64,000 nt of DNA from Streptomyces sp. P3. GTDB taxonomy: Bacteria > Actinomycetota > Actinomycetes > Streptomycetales > Streptomycetaceae. This document shows, piece after piece, positions 17,509-26,692 of this stretch. The stretch is from NCBI RefSeq assembly GCF_003032475.1, contig NZ_CP028369.1, forward strand, positions 1,984,001-2,048,000. The letters run 5' to 3'. The notes under the pieces are model-generated. The model worked only from the letters and a program-made list of their open reading frames with translations. It was not told the origin of the DNA and searched no databases. A program made the translations under genes and the position numbers. Every line of letters starts with the position of its first letter. The first letter of the stretch is position 1.

Positions 17509-17567
17509 CTACGGATCAGAAGGTTGCCGGTTCGAATCCTGCCGAGTGCACACAGGTCGAAGGCCCC
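17509..17567 (+). repeat. attachment-site copy 2 (att, distal end of island)
   Basis: Copy of tRNA-Arg from the anticodon loop to beyond the 3' end, followed by ACACAGGTC and AAGGCCCC as at the intact gene, with two substitutions in 59 bp. It marks the far end of the island and is not a functional tRNA because the 5' half is absent. Confidence 0.85.
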
Positions 17568-17592
17568 GTCAGTTCAACTGACGTGGCCTTCG
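17558..17592 (+). terminator. hairpin terminator beside att copy 2
   Basis: CGAAGGCC..GTCAGTT/AACTGAC..GGCCTTCG stem, almost perfect. Probably the original terminator of the tRNA-Arg gene before island insertion. Confidence 0.75.
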
Positions 17593-17678
17593 ACATCAAC
17601 TGGTGACATCAACGCCCAGCGTGCTGCCTCTTTGGATCTTCGCCTCCAGGGTCCCGGACGAGCGATACAGTGCGCGCC

Positions 17679-17972
17679 GTGGACATACCCGATTGGTTCG
17701 CCTGGATCTTTCTCGGCCTGGTCGTCTTACAGGTCCTCGGTCTCGTGCCCATCCTCCACGGACTGCGCGGACTCGACTCCGCGGTGCGCTTCAAGGCGCG
17801 TCTCGACCTGCTGGATGCAGTCGGTGGCCTGCTGCTCTTTGGTGGCTCGTTTCTGAGTTTCGTGGTGGCGGGCCCCTGGGTGTGGATCGCGGTCCCCGGT
17901 TGGGTGCTCATGTCCGTTGGCTACGCCATAAAGGGCGTCCACCGGCTGCGCGCCCGTCGGCCCGCTGCCTGA
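17679..17972 (+). CDS. small integral membrane protein
   Basis: 97 residues from GTG 17679: WFAWIFLGLVVLQVLGLVPI, LLDAVGGLLLFGGSFLSFVVAG and WVWIAVPGWVLMSVGYAI form three membrane helices. The protein ends in a basic tail (RLRARRPAA). TACAGT lies 7 bases before the GTG, the spacing expected of a leaderless transcript, which supports this start over the GTG or ATG upstream. No family is recognised. It is the first gene past the island. Confidence 0.6.
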   Translation: MDIPDWFAWIFLGLVVLQVLGLVPILHGLRGLDSAVRFKARLDLLDAVGGLLLFGGSFLSFVVAGPWVWIAVPGWVLMSVGYAIKGVHRLRARRPAA

Positions 17973-17979
17973 TCCGGGC

Positions 17980-18060
17980 GACAGCCTTGCACTCGTGACC
18001 GCCGCCCAGGACCGGGCCCGCTCAGCCATCGACACCACCCCGCGCGTCCTGTCGATGCTC
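17980..18060 (+). pseudogene. fragment of the TPR-type regulator gene
   Basis: 81 bp, close to 90% identical by eye to 10422-10502 and reading DSLALVTAAQDRARSAI and TPRVLSML in one frame. It is cut off at both ends. It shows that another copy of the regulator, or a rearranged piece of the island, once lay outside the present att copy. Confidence 0.7.
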
Positions 18061-18122
18061 GCCGGGTGCACGTGGTCCGACCGGTGGCGGCCTGGTCGAC
18101 GCGGACGTATCCGAGGGTCAGG

Positions 18123-18848
18123 TCACCAGGGCACAACCCCTTTGTCGTCGAACAGTTGGCCGGTAGGGCCGTCGTCCGGCAGGGTCGCCAGCCTGATGGC
18201 GATCGCCGAGCCCTGCTCGGGGGTCTGGGTTCCGCTGAATCCGTTGAGGTCGGTGGCCACGTAACCGGGGCAGGCGTTGTTGATCAGGATGCCGGTGCCG
18301 CTCAGCTCCTTGGCGTACTGGATGGTGACGGCGTTGAGGTAGGTCTTCGTCGGCGCGTAGCCCCCGCTGATCCCCCCGAGGTCGACGCCGGGCGTGGTCT
18401 GCAGTGCCAGGGAGCCGACGTGGCTGGACTGGTTGACGATCCGTGGGTGCTCCGAGCGGCGAAGCAACGGCAGCATCGCGTTGGTGACCCTGATGACGCC
18501 GACGACGTTGGTCTCCAGCAGCAGCCGCACGGTCTCGAGGTCGACGGTCGTGGGTTTCTCCGGCCAGCCGCCGGCGACACCCGCATTGTTGACCAGTACG
18601 TCGAGCCGTCCTGCCCGCTCCTCGATCAGTTGGACCGCGGCGGTGACACTCTCGCCGTCGGTCACGTCCAGGGGTACGCCGAACGCGTCGGCGCCGGCCG
18701 CGCGCAACTTCGCCACGGCGTCCTCCCGGCGTTGCGCGTCCCGTGCGCCGACACCGACACTCCAACCCCGCGCACCCAGCCCGGCCGCGATCTCGTACCC
18801 GATTCCCTTGTTCGCACCGGTGACCAGCGCGATCGTCTTCTCGCTCAT
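18123..18848 (-). CDS. short-chain dehydrogenase/reductase
   Basis: 241 residues. Classical SDR: TGANKGIGYEIA (cofactor glycines), GVPLDVTD, LVNNAGVAG, NQSSHVGSLAL (catalytic Ser), GYAPTKTYLNA (Tyr-x-x-x-Lys) and NNACPGYVATDLNG. The first cofactor strand is followed by GARD, and a basic Arg pair in the next turn suggests NADP(H). It is cytosolic; the substrate is unknown. It is divergent from a LysR regulator across 133 bp with a T-N11-A palindrome, so the regulator probably controls it. ATG at 18848 (MSEKTIALVTG) was chosen as the start closest to the cofactor strand. Confidence 0.9.
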   Translation of the reverse strand: MSEKTIALVTGANKGIGYEIAAGLGARGWSVGVGARDAQRREDAVAKLRAAGADAFGVPLDVTDGESVTAAVQLIEERAGRLDVLVNNAGVAGGWPEKPTTVDLETVRLLLETNVVGVIRVTNAMLPLLRRSEHPRIVNQSSHVGSLALQTTPGVDLGGISGGYAPTKTYLNAVTIQYAKELSGTGILINNACPGYVATDLNGFSGTQTPEQGSAIAIRLATLPDDGPTGQLFDDKGVVPW

Positions 18849-18905
18849 GAGAGCGAGCATGCTCGTGCTGCGGCCGGGGACCAACACCGTCTCGGTAGTG
18901 CAGCG

Positions 18906-18920
18906 ATACCGGGCCGGTAT
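18906..18920. promoter_or_regulatory. LysR-type operator (T-N11-A palindrome)
   Basis: ATACCGGGCCGGTAT is a 15-bp dyad whose outer T and A (18907, 18919) satisfy T-N11-A. It sits midway between the divergent SDR and LysR genes. Confidence 0.65.
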
Positions 18921-18981
18921 TGATCTGCCGCCTGCCACCCGCCATCTGCGGTCTGCCGTCTGCCGTCATTAGCCTGGACTC

Positions 18982-19821
18982 ATGGAACTACGAGAGCTGC
19001 GGTACTTCGTCGCCGTCGCCGAGGAGTTGCACTTCGGCAAGGCTGCCCAGCGTCTCGGGATGGCCCAGCCGCCCCTGTCCCGCGCGATCACCCAGCTCGA
19101 ACGGCGGCTCGGAACCGCACTACTGGAACGCACCAGCCGCAAGGTCACGCTCACCGCGGCCGGAGGTGTGCTGCTGGCCGAAGGACGCACGATCCTCAGC
19201 GCGGTCACCGCAGCTGAGCGGCGTACCCGGCGGGCCTCGACAGCGCACCCCAGCCTTGTCCTCGCCGTGAAGTCCGGCACCGCTGGCGAACTGCTCACGA
19301 AACTGCTCGACGCGTACGCCGCGGAACCCGGCGCAGCCACCGTCGAGCTACTGCTCTGCGAGGCACACCAGCACCAACTGCTGCTGCAGGACGGGCAAGC
19401 CGACGTGGCTCTGCTGCACCTGCCCTTCGACTCAACAGCCGGGCTGGACACCGAAACCCTGTACACCGAGGGACAGGTCGCGATCCTGCCTGCCTCACAC
19501 CCGCTCGCCAGCCGCTCCCAGATCCGGATGGCCGACGTCACCACGCTGCCAGAGCTCCCGATGGCGCGCTGGCCCGGTCCCAGCGGCAGCTACCCAGAGG
19601 GACCGGGCGCAGAAGTACGGAACCTGACACAACTCTTCCAGCTGGTCGCGCTCGGCCGTACCACCGTGGTCATTCCCGAGTCGGCCGGCGCCGACCTGCA
19701 CCGGGGCCTCGCCGCCGTACCGGTCCTGGACGCTCCGCCCGTGACAACTGTGATCGCCTGGCCGCCGCACAGCCGCCTTCGTACGGTTGCTGACCTGATC
19801 CGCGTTGCAACACGTCTTTGA
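18982..19821 (+). CDS. LysR-family transcriptional regulator
   Basis: 279 residues. The N-terminal winged HTH is canonical: MELRELRYFVAVAEELHFGKAAQRLGMAQPPLSR followed by QLERRLGTALLERTSRKVTLTAAG. The rest is a periplasmic-binding-fold effector domain (VLAVKSGTAGELLTKLLDAYAAEPG, ADVALLHLPF, ALGRTTVVIPES). It presumably senses a small molecule and acts at the palindrome in the shared intergenic region on itself and the SDR gene. Downstream is a 300-bp gap before an unrelated MerR gene. Confidence 0.9.
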   Translation: MELRELRYFVAVAEELHFGKAAQRLGMAQPPLSRAITQLERRLGTALLERTSRKVTLTAAGGVLLAEGRTILSAVTAAERRTRRASTAHPSLVLAVKSGTAGELLTKLLDAYAAEPGAATVELLLCEAHQHQLLLQDGQADVALLHLPFDSTAGLDTETLYTEGQVAILPASHPLASRSQIRMADVTTLPELPMARWPGPSGSYPEGPGAEVRNLTQLFQLVALGRTTVVIPESAGADLHRGLAAVPVLDAPPVTTVIAWPPHSRLRTVADLIRVATRL

Positions 19822-20125
19822 ACTCGGATGAAAGGGGCGGCCCTCCAACCGCAGTCCCCGATCAAGCAACTGGCACCTCGAACGCCTCCCCTGTCCGCCG
19901 GCACAACACCGGCGCCGAGTCGACCACCCGCTTCGCACCCGAGTCCCCACCCGGCAGTGGACCGGATCTTCCCGGGCGGCAGGACCCGCCACCGGGGCCG
20001 GACCGTCATGTCCGTTCGCCAACGAGGACTCCGGGTTTCGGGGTTGAAGTTGCCGTTGCGGCAGCTTCTACCGTCGTGACCAGGGCCGGAGAGACCGGCC
20101 CGGCGACACACGTGCGGGAGTGGTG
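19822..20125. other. intergenic region before the MerR-type gene
   Basis: The first 200 bp show nothing recognisable; the last 80 bp hold the MerR-type promoter at 20044-20074 and the leader. Confidence 0.5.
20044..20074 (+). promoter_or_regulatory. MerR-type promoter with 19-bp spacer and dyad
   Basis: TTGAAG (20044-20049) and TACCGT (20069-20074) are separated by exactly 19 bp. A dyad GAAG.TGCCG-TTG-CGGCA.CTTC occupies 20046-20068. Long spacers with an operator between -35 and -10 are the hallmark of MerR-family promoters. The transcript would start near 20081, about 45 nt before the ATG at 20126. Confidence 0.75.
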
Positions 20126-20884
20126 ATGGACCGGCCGATCGCGGAGGTGGCCCGGCTGTCGGGCGTGACCGCCCGGACACTGCGCCACTACGACGAGACC
20201 GGCCTGTTGCCACCGGCCCGGATCGGCACCAACGGTCACCGGTACTACGGGGAACGCCAGCTCCTGCGGCTCCAGCAGATCCTCGTACTGCGGGCGCTGG
20301 GTGTCGGGCTGCCGGAGATCGGCCGGATTCTGTCCCAGCAGGTCGACGAGGTGGACGCCCTGCGAAGCCACCACCGGCGCCTCCTCGCGGAGCGGGACCG
20401 GATCGACGTCCTGGCCGGCACCGTCTCCCGCACGATCGCCGAACTGGAGCAGTCCAGGAAGGACGACCGTCCCATGACCATCAACCGTCCGGAGAACCTC
20501 TTCGAGGGCGTGACGCCCGCCCACTACGAGCACAACATGCGCGACTACCCCGAACTCGCCCACGAGGTCGGACAGCGCGCCACCACGATGAGCCAGGCCG
20601 GCGCCGACGCCGCGCACCGTGAGCGCACGGCGCAGATGATCCGGCTGGCCGAACTCCTGGCCGCGGGCCAACCGGCCGACGCCGCCCCCGTCCAGGCCGA
20701 GATCGATGCCCAGTACCGGGCCCTGGCCGAACTGCGCGCTGTCTCCGCCGAGGACTACCGGGCCCTCGCACGTTCCATCGTCGACAACGAGACCTGGCGC
20801 GCCGCATACGAGGCCATCACGCCCGGGCTCGCTGAATACCAGCGCGACGCCATGGTGGCCAACAGCGCCACCCGGCTGGACTGA
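20126..20884 (+). CDS. MerR-family regulator, TipA-like
   Basis: 252 residues. N-terminal MerR HTH (IAEVARLSGVTARTLRHYDETGLLPPARI then GHRYYGERQLLRLQQI), a long coiled-coil dimer helix, then a C-terminal domain of helices (MTINRPENLFEGVTPAHYEHN, YPELAHEVGQRATTMS) resembling the TipAS drug-binding domain. It probably activates its own promoter on binding a ligand. GGGAG 5 nt before ATG 20126 decides the start over the two preceding GTG codons. No Cys metal ligands are present, so metal sensing is unlikely. Confidence 0.85.
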   Translation: MDRPIAEVARLSGVTARTLRHYDETGLLPPARIGTNGHRYYGERQLLRLQQILVLRALGVGLPEIGRILSQQVDEVDALRSHHRRLLAERDRIDVLAGTVSRTIAELEQSRKDDRPMTINRPENLFEGVTPAHYEHNMRDYPELAHEVGQRATTMSQAGADAAHRERTAQMIRLAELLAAGQPADAAPVQAEIDAQYRALAELRAVSAEDYRALARSIVDNETWRAAYEAITPGLAEYQRDAMVANSATRLD

Positions 20885-21304
20885 ACCACAACGCATCCTC
20901 GGTGCTTTGCTGCTCTGCACCCCCGTGATCAACGCCGTGCAGGTCTTCCCTGGTCGTCGGCTTGCCAAGCCTTCGGCGAGCAAGCGTTCTGCTCCACGGC
21001 TTCGGGTCGAGTCGGCCGCCATGGCCATGGCCCTGCTCGGTGCTTCCCTGACGACATGCGGTGTGCCGATGGGTGGCCAGTGGCCCGCGGTGGGAAACCC
21101 TCGTGATCCAGCTGGGCCGGAGCGCGGACGACGCGCCCGGCGGGAGGTTCGCAGAAGCGGCAGCCCGCCTCCCGGGTGAGCCGGTGGGCGGGCTGTGTCG
21201 GGGTGGGAGCAGTGGCAACGGCGAGAGCCCCGGCCGGGGCCAATTCAAGGGCCGGGGGCTCTCGCCGCTCAGCGAGTTCGGCGAGGTCGGCGAGGTCAGC
21301 GAGG
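20885..21304. other. convergent intergenic region with terminator and 9-bp tandem repeat
   Basis: It lies between the 3' ends of the MerR and acyl-CoA synthetase genes. It contains the hairpin at 21223-21263 and, just before the stop of the latter, tandem GGCGAGGTC-like units (21280-21308). No gene was found. Confidence 0.5.
21223..21263. terminator. bidirectional hairpin terminator
   Basis: GAGAGCCCCGGCC pairs with GGCCGGGGGCTCTC, separated by a 14-nt loop; it serves both convergent genes. Confidence 0.7.
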
Positions 21305-22963
<1,659 letters not shown>

Positions 22964-23024
22964 GGCGTCCTCCCAGGGCGGCGACATTGCCTACGCGGTG
23001 GTAACGGTTGTGCTGATTCTGCGC

Positions 23025-23042
23025 ACATACCGCTCGGTATGT
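23025..23042. promoter_or_regulatory. 18-bp palindromic operator upstream of the acyl-CoA synthetase gene
   Basis: ACATACCG-CT-CGGTATGT, perfect 8-bp arms, TetR-family style. It is in the 119-bp gap between the sigma-factor stop and the synthetase start. Confidence 0.65.
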
Positions 23043-23105
23043 CACTAGGAGGCGGTGATCGATCAGATCACGTTAAAGCCCCGGTCAAAACACTATGTCG
23101 GCCCG

Positions 23106-23654
23106 CTATCGCACAAGCCCCAGTTCAGGGTCCTCGCGCAGCTTGCCGAGCGCCCGCGACACGGCCGACTTCACGGTGCCCACCGAGACGCCGAGCACCT
23201 CGGCCGTCTGAGCCTCACTGAGGTCCTCGTAGTACCTGAGGACCACCATCGCGCGCTGCCGCGCGGGCAGCTTCGTGATCGCCTGCCACATCGCGTCGTG
23301 CAGCGCCTGCTGCTCGGCCGGGTCGTTCCCGCCGGTCACCGGCTCCGGCTCCGGCAGCTCGTCGCACATGAACTCGTCGACCTTGCGTTTGCGCCACTGC
23401 GACGTGCGCGTGTTCACCAGGGCACGACGGACATAGCCGTCGAGCGCCCGTTGGTCCTCGATCCGCTCCCACGCGACGTACGTCTTGGCGAGGGCGGTCT
23501 GCAGCAGATCCTCCGCGTCGTTCGGGTTCGCCGTCAGCGACCTGGCGGTGCGCAGCAGCACCGGCTGACGGGCCCTGACGTACGACGCGAAGGACGGGTA
23601 TGGTGCGGGCCGCGTCCTGCCGTTCGACGCGCTGGTGCAGACGAGTGTGGTCAT
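23106..23654 (-). CDS. ECF-like RNA polymerase sigma factor (SigE-family type)
   Basis: 182 residues. Region 2: FASYVRARQPVLLRTARSLTANPNDAEDLLQTALAKTYVAW; region 4: LPARQRAMVVLRYYEDLSEAQTAEVLGVSVGTVKSAVSRAL. This is the short streptomycete SigE-like type lacking an obvious adjacent anti-sigma gene. ATG 23654 (MTTLVCTSA) is preferred over GTG 23663; GGGAG overlaps the start region so either is possible. How its activity is controlled is not visible. Confidence 0.85.
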   Translation of the reverse strand: MTTLVCTSASNGRTRPAPYPSFASYVRARQPVLLRTARSLTANPNDAEDLLQTALAKTYVAWERIEDQRALDGYVRRALVNTRTSQWRKRKVDEFMCDELPEPEPVTGGNDPAEQQALHDAMWQAITKLPARQRAMVVLRYYEDLSEAQTAEVLGVSVGTVKSAVSRALGKLREDPELGLVR

Positions 23655-24022
23655 GGCTCCCACGCTAGGTTCGCCTGCCGGGCGTGCGGATCGGCCGCAG
23701 GTCCCTAAGACGCGTCCCCCTCAGGTTGTAGGGGTGGCGCCTGCTCCACCCCTACAGGTGGACGAGCCCTCGCCGCCCGTCGGGGATGACCCTGGGCGCC
23801 CGGGCGTCGTCCCCGCCCTCCCAGCCGCGCGTCCCCGGGCCCTTGACCTCCCGGCCGTACGCCCGGGCCATGCGTGGGCCTCCCTGCCGTACGCCCGGGC
23901 CGCCCCCGGACCGCGCGTGGGGCGTGCGCTCCCGGGCCGTCCTCGGGATGTCAGGCTCTCGGGGCCTCAGGCTCCCGGGGTCTCGGGGTCTCGGGGTCTC
24001 GGGCTCCCGGGGTCCCGGGGTC
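23655..24022. other. intergenic region with imperfect TCTCGGGG/TCCCGGGG tandem repeats
   Basis: No gene. From about 23953 to 24022 the sequence is a run of 8-10-bp units (CTCGGGGT, CCCGGGGT, CTCGGGCT) directly after the stop of the lipid-transfer gene. The sigma-factor promoter should lie at 23660-23750; no clear -10/-35 was identified. Confidence 0.5.
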
Positions 24023-25192
24023 TCAGCCGTCCGAGACCAGCACCAGGCCCGAGGTCGGCACGCCGGTGCCCGCCGTCACCAGCGCCCGTGCGGCCCCCGG
24101 CACCTGGTTCACGGACGTGCCCCGCAGCTGCCGTACGGCCTCGGCGATGCCGTTCATCCCGTGCAGGTAGGCCTCGCCGAGCTGGCCGCCGTGGGTGTTC
24201 AGCGGCAGCCGGTCCTCCGCCACGAAGCCCGCGGCCTCGCCCGGCGCGCAGAAGCCGAACTCCTCCAGCTGCATCAGTACGAACGGGGTGAAGTGGTCGT
24301 ACAGAATTCCGACGTCGACGTCGGCCGGCGCCAGCCCGGAGGTCCGCCACAGCTGACGGGCGACCACGGACATCTCCGGCAGGCCCGTCAGGTCGTCGCG
24401 GTAGAAACTGGTCATCTGCTCCTGGGCCCGGCCCGCCCCCTGCGCCGCGGCGGCGATCACGGCGGGCGGGTAAGGCAGGTCGCGGGCCCGCTCCACCGAG
24501 GTGACGACCAGGGCCTGACCGCCGTCGGTCTCCTGGCAGCAGTCCAGCAGCCGCAGGGGTTCGGCGATCCAGCGGGAGGCCGCGTGGTCGGCGAGGGTGA
24601 TCGGCCGACCGTGGAAGTAGGCGGCCGGATTGCGCGCCGCGTGCCGACGGGCCGTGACGGCCACCGGACCGAAGGCCTCCTGCCCGGTCAGCCCGTAGGC
24701 GTACAGGTACCGCTGGGCCGCCATCGCCACCCAGGACGCGGGGGTGAGCAGCCCGAACGGCAGCGACCAGCCGAGCGCCGCTCCTTCCGCCGACGGCTCG
24801 CGGTGCCGCACCCCCGAGCCGAAGCGGCGTCCCGAGCGCTCGTTGAAGGCGCGGTAGCAGACGACGACGTCGGCCACGCCCGCCGCCACCGCCAGCGCCG
24901 CCTGCTGCACGGTCGCGCAGGCCGCCCCGCCGCCGTAGTGGACCCGCGAGAAGAAGGACAGCTCGCCCATCCCGCAGGCCTGCGCCACGGTGATCTCCGG
25001 GCTGGTGTCCATCGTGAACGTCACCATGCCGTCCACGTCGGCCGGCACGAGCCCCGCGTCGTCCAGTGCGGCCCGTACCGCCTCCGTCGCCAGCCGCAGT
25101 TCGCTGCGCCCCGAGTCCTTGGAGAACTCCGTCGCCCCGATCCCGACGACGGCTGCCCGCCCCCCGAGCCGGTCGCGCTCCCGCACGCTCAT
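24023..25192 (-). CDS. thiolase-fold lipid-transfer protein, Ltp2-like aldolase
   Basis: 389 residues. Thiolase fold of the SCP-x/Ltp branch: AVVGIGATEFSK at the start, DVDGMVTFTMD, HYGGGAACATVQQAALAV, ILYDHFTPFVLMQLEEFGFC, LNTHGGQLGEAYLHGMNGIAEAVRQLRG. In the Ltp2 family these proteins cleave the steroid side-chain 17-hydroxy-acyl-CoA by a retro-aldol reaction and need a DUF35 partner. Its start overlaps the stop of the upstream MaoC gene by four bases, and the DUF35-containing gene is next. Order and fold match the mycobacterial chsH2-chsH1-ltp2 trio; the true substrate here is unproven. Confidence 0.8.
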   Translation of the reverse strand: MSVRERDRLGGRAAVVGIGATEFSKDSGRSELRLATEAVRAALDDAGLVPADVDGMVTFTMDTSPEITVAQACGMGELSFFSRVHYGGGAACATVQQAALAVAAGVADVVVCYRAFNERSGRRFGSGVRHREPSAEGAALGWSLPFGLLTPASWVAMAAQRYLYAYGLTGQEAFGPVAVTARRHAARNPAAYFHGRPITLADHAASRWIAEPLRLLDCCQETDGGQALVVTSVERARDLPYPPAVIAAAAQGAGRAQEQMTSFYRDDLTGLPEMSVVARQLWRTSGLAPADVDVGILYDHFTPFVLMQLEEFGFCAPGEAAGFVAEDRLPLNTHGGQLGEAYLHGMNGIAEAVRQLRGTSVNQVPGAARALVTAGTGVPTSGLVLVSDG

Positions 25193-25614
25193 CTGATCCC
25201 CGCCCCCGACTCCGAACCCGACTCCGAACCCGACCCTGGGACGGTGAGTGTGATCGTGCCGGTGACGTGGCGGCCGACGCCGTTGTCCCCGGTGACCCGC
25301 ACCACTGCGGTGTCCCCGTCGACCTCCTCGACCCGGCCCCGCAACACCATCGTGTCGCCCGGGTGGTTGGGCGCCCCCAGCCGGATGGCCACCCTGTGCA
25401 GCACGGTCGTCGGGCCGAACCAGTCGGTGAGGTAGCGGCCGACCAGGCCGTTGGTGGTGAGGATGTTCATGAAGATGTCGGGCGACCCTTTCCGCCGGGC
25501 GAGTTCGGGGTCGTGGTGGACGTCCTGGTAGTCGCGCGAGGCGAGGGCGCCGGCCACGATCAGGGTGCGGGTGACCTCGATCTCCAGCGGCGGCAGCACG
25601 TCACCGGCCTTCAT
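25189..25614 (-). CDS. MaoC-type hydratase, ChsH1-like
   Basis: 141 residues, a single hot-dog fold. ASRDYQDVHHDPELARRKGSPDIFMN holds the Asp-(x4)-His hydratase signature, and TDWFGPTTVLHRVAIRLGAPNHPGDTM is typical of the ChsH1 branch. With the MaoC half of the neighbour it should form a heteromeric enoyl-CoA hydratase. The protein ends in an odd Gly-Ser-Glu repeat tail (GSGSESGSESG). Four-base overlaps on both sides imply tight translational coupling. Confidence 0.8.
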   Translation of the reverse strand: MKAGDVLPPLEIEVTRTLIVAGALASRDYQDVHHDPELARRKGSPDIFMNILTTNGLVGRYLTDWFGPTTVLHRVAIRLGAPNHPGDTMVLRGRVEEVDGDTAVVRVTGDNGVGRHVTGTITLTVPGSGSESGSESGAGIR

Positions 25615-26516
25615 ACGGCTCCCTCCCGCGCGCGGAACACGGGCAGCGTCAACTCGTCGTCGTAGGTGCGGAACTCCAGCTCCACGGGCATGCCGACCCG
25701 CACCTTGTCGTAGGGGACGTCCACCACGTCACTGATGACCCGGACACCCTCGGCGAGCTCGATCAGGCCCACCGCGTAGGGCGGGGAGAACGCCGGGAAG
25801 GGCGGGTGGTGCATCACGACGTACGAGAAGACCGTCCCCGCACCGCCGGCCTCGACGACGTCCCACTCGGGCGCGCCGCACGCGTTGCAGCCGGGCAGCC
25901 ACGGGAAGCGGAGGGTGTCGCAGACGGCGCAGCGCTGGATGAGGAAGCGGCGATCGCGGACGCCCTCCCAGAAACCGGCGTTGTCGCGGTTCACGACGGG
26001 GCGGGGGCGACGCTCGGGGGGTCGCGGATTCCGCGTGGCCGGGGCGTATTTGAGGATGCGGAAGCGGTGGGTGCCGACGAGCGTCCCGGCCACGCGGACG
26101 TCCGTCCGCGTCGTGACGAAGTGCCCGGCGCCCAGCTTGGTGGTCTTGCGCGGCGACACCGACTCGATCACCGTGTCGAAGGCGACCTCGTCGCCCGGCC
26201 GCAGGGGACGCAGGTACTCCTGCTCGCAGTCGGTGGCCACGACCGCGGTGCAGCCCGCGTCGTCGAGCAGGGTGAGCAGCTCGTCGTAGGCCTGCGCGCG
26301 CCCCTGGTGACCGCTCAGGCCACCCATGATCCATGCCTGCAGCATGGCGGGCGGGGCGATCGCGCCGGGGCCGGTGTACGCCGGGTTGCGGTCGCCCATC
26401 GCCTCGCACCAGTGCCGGATCATGGGCGCGTTGACGGGATCCCGGCCGGTGCCGGCGACCGCGGCGGGGCGGCCCTCGTAGGCCTTGAGCCGCCGGTGGA
26501 GATCGTCGTCGTCCAC
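25611..26516 (-). CDS. MaoC-DUF35 fusion, ChsH2-like
   Basis: 301 residues. N-terminal MaoC-like half (HWCEAMGDRNPAYTG, CEQEYLRPLRPGDEVAFDTVIESVSPRKTT); C-terminal zinc-ribbon plus OB fold (QRCAVCDTLRFPWLPGCNACGAPEW, then AGTVFSYVVMHH). Four Cys (CxxC...CxxC) should bind zinc. In the ChsH1-ChsH2 system the DUF35 part docks the Ltp2 aldolase. GTG 26516 has GAAGGAG upstream, which fixes the start. It is the first gene of the three-gene operon; nested dyads lie upstream. Confidence 0.8.
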   Translation of the reverse strand: MDDDDLHRRLKAYEGRPAAVAGTGRDPVNAPMIRHWCEAMGDRNPAYTGPGAIAPPAMLQAWIMGGLSGHQGRAQAYDELLTLLDDAGCTAVVATDCEQEYLRPLRPGDEVAFDTVIESVSPRKTTKLGAGHFVTTRTDVRVAGTLVGTHRFRILKYAPATRNPRPPERRPRPVVNRDNAGFWEGVRDRRFLIQRCAVCDTLRFPWLPGCNACGAPEWDVVEAGGAGTVFSYVVMHHPPFPAFSPPYAVGLIELAEGVRVISDVVDVPYDKVRVGMPVELEFRTYDDELTLPVFRAREGAV

Positions 26517-26565
26517 GACCGCACTCCTTCCAGGACCGGGACGGGCGATGCGTGCGGACTGCCGG

Positions 26566-26610
26566 TGACAGAACGGTTTCTGACTGTCCGTCAGATACGA
26601 ACCGCTGTCA
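26566..26610. promoter_or_regulatory. nested palindromes in the divergent promoter region
   Basis: Core TCTGAC-TGTCC-GTCAGA at 26579-26595, flanked by CGGTT/AACCG and outermost TGACAG (26566) / CTGTCA (26605). It sits between the MaoC-DUF35 operon (minus) and the primase-polymerase gene (plus). TetR-type operators often have this form. Confidence 0.65.
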
Positions 26611-26692
26611 AGCCTCCGACAGGGCCGGCCGGCGCGGCACACCCCGGCACGCACCCCTTCCCTATTTCGAACGCGTGTACGACAATGAAGGC

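Noticed and set aside
23953..24022. CRISPR or rep-type array in the CTCGGGG run
   Set aside because: Units are 8-10 bp, contiguous and imperfect; simple slippage repeat.
24023..26516. Complete cholesterol degradation operon
   Set aside because: Only the hydratase/aldolase trio is present; oxygenase and dehydrogenase genes are absent from the window.
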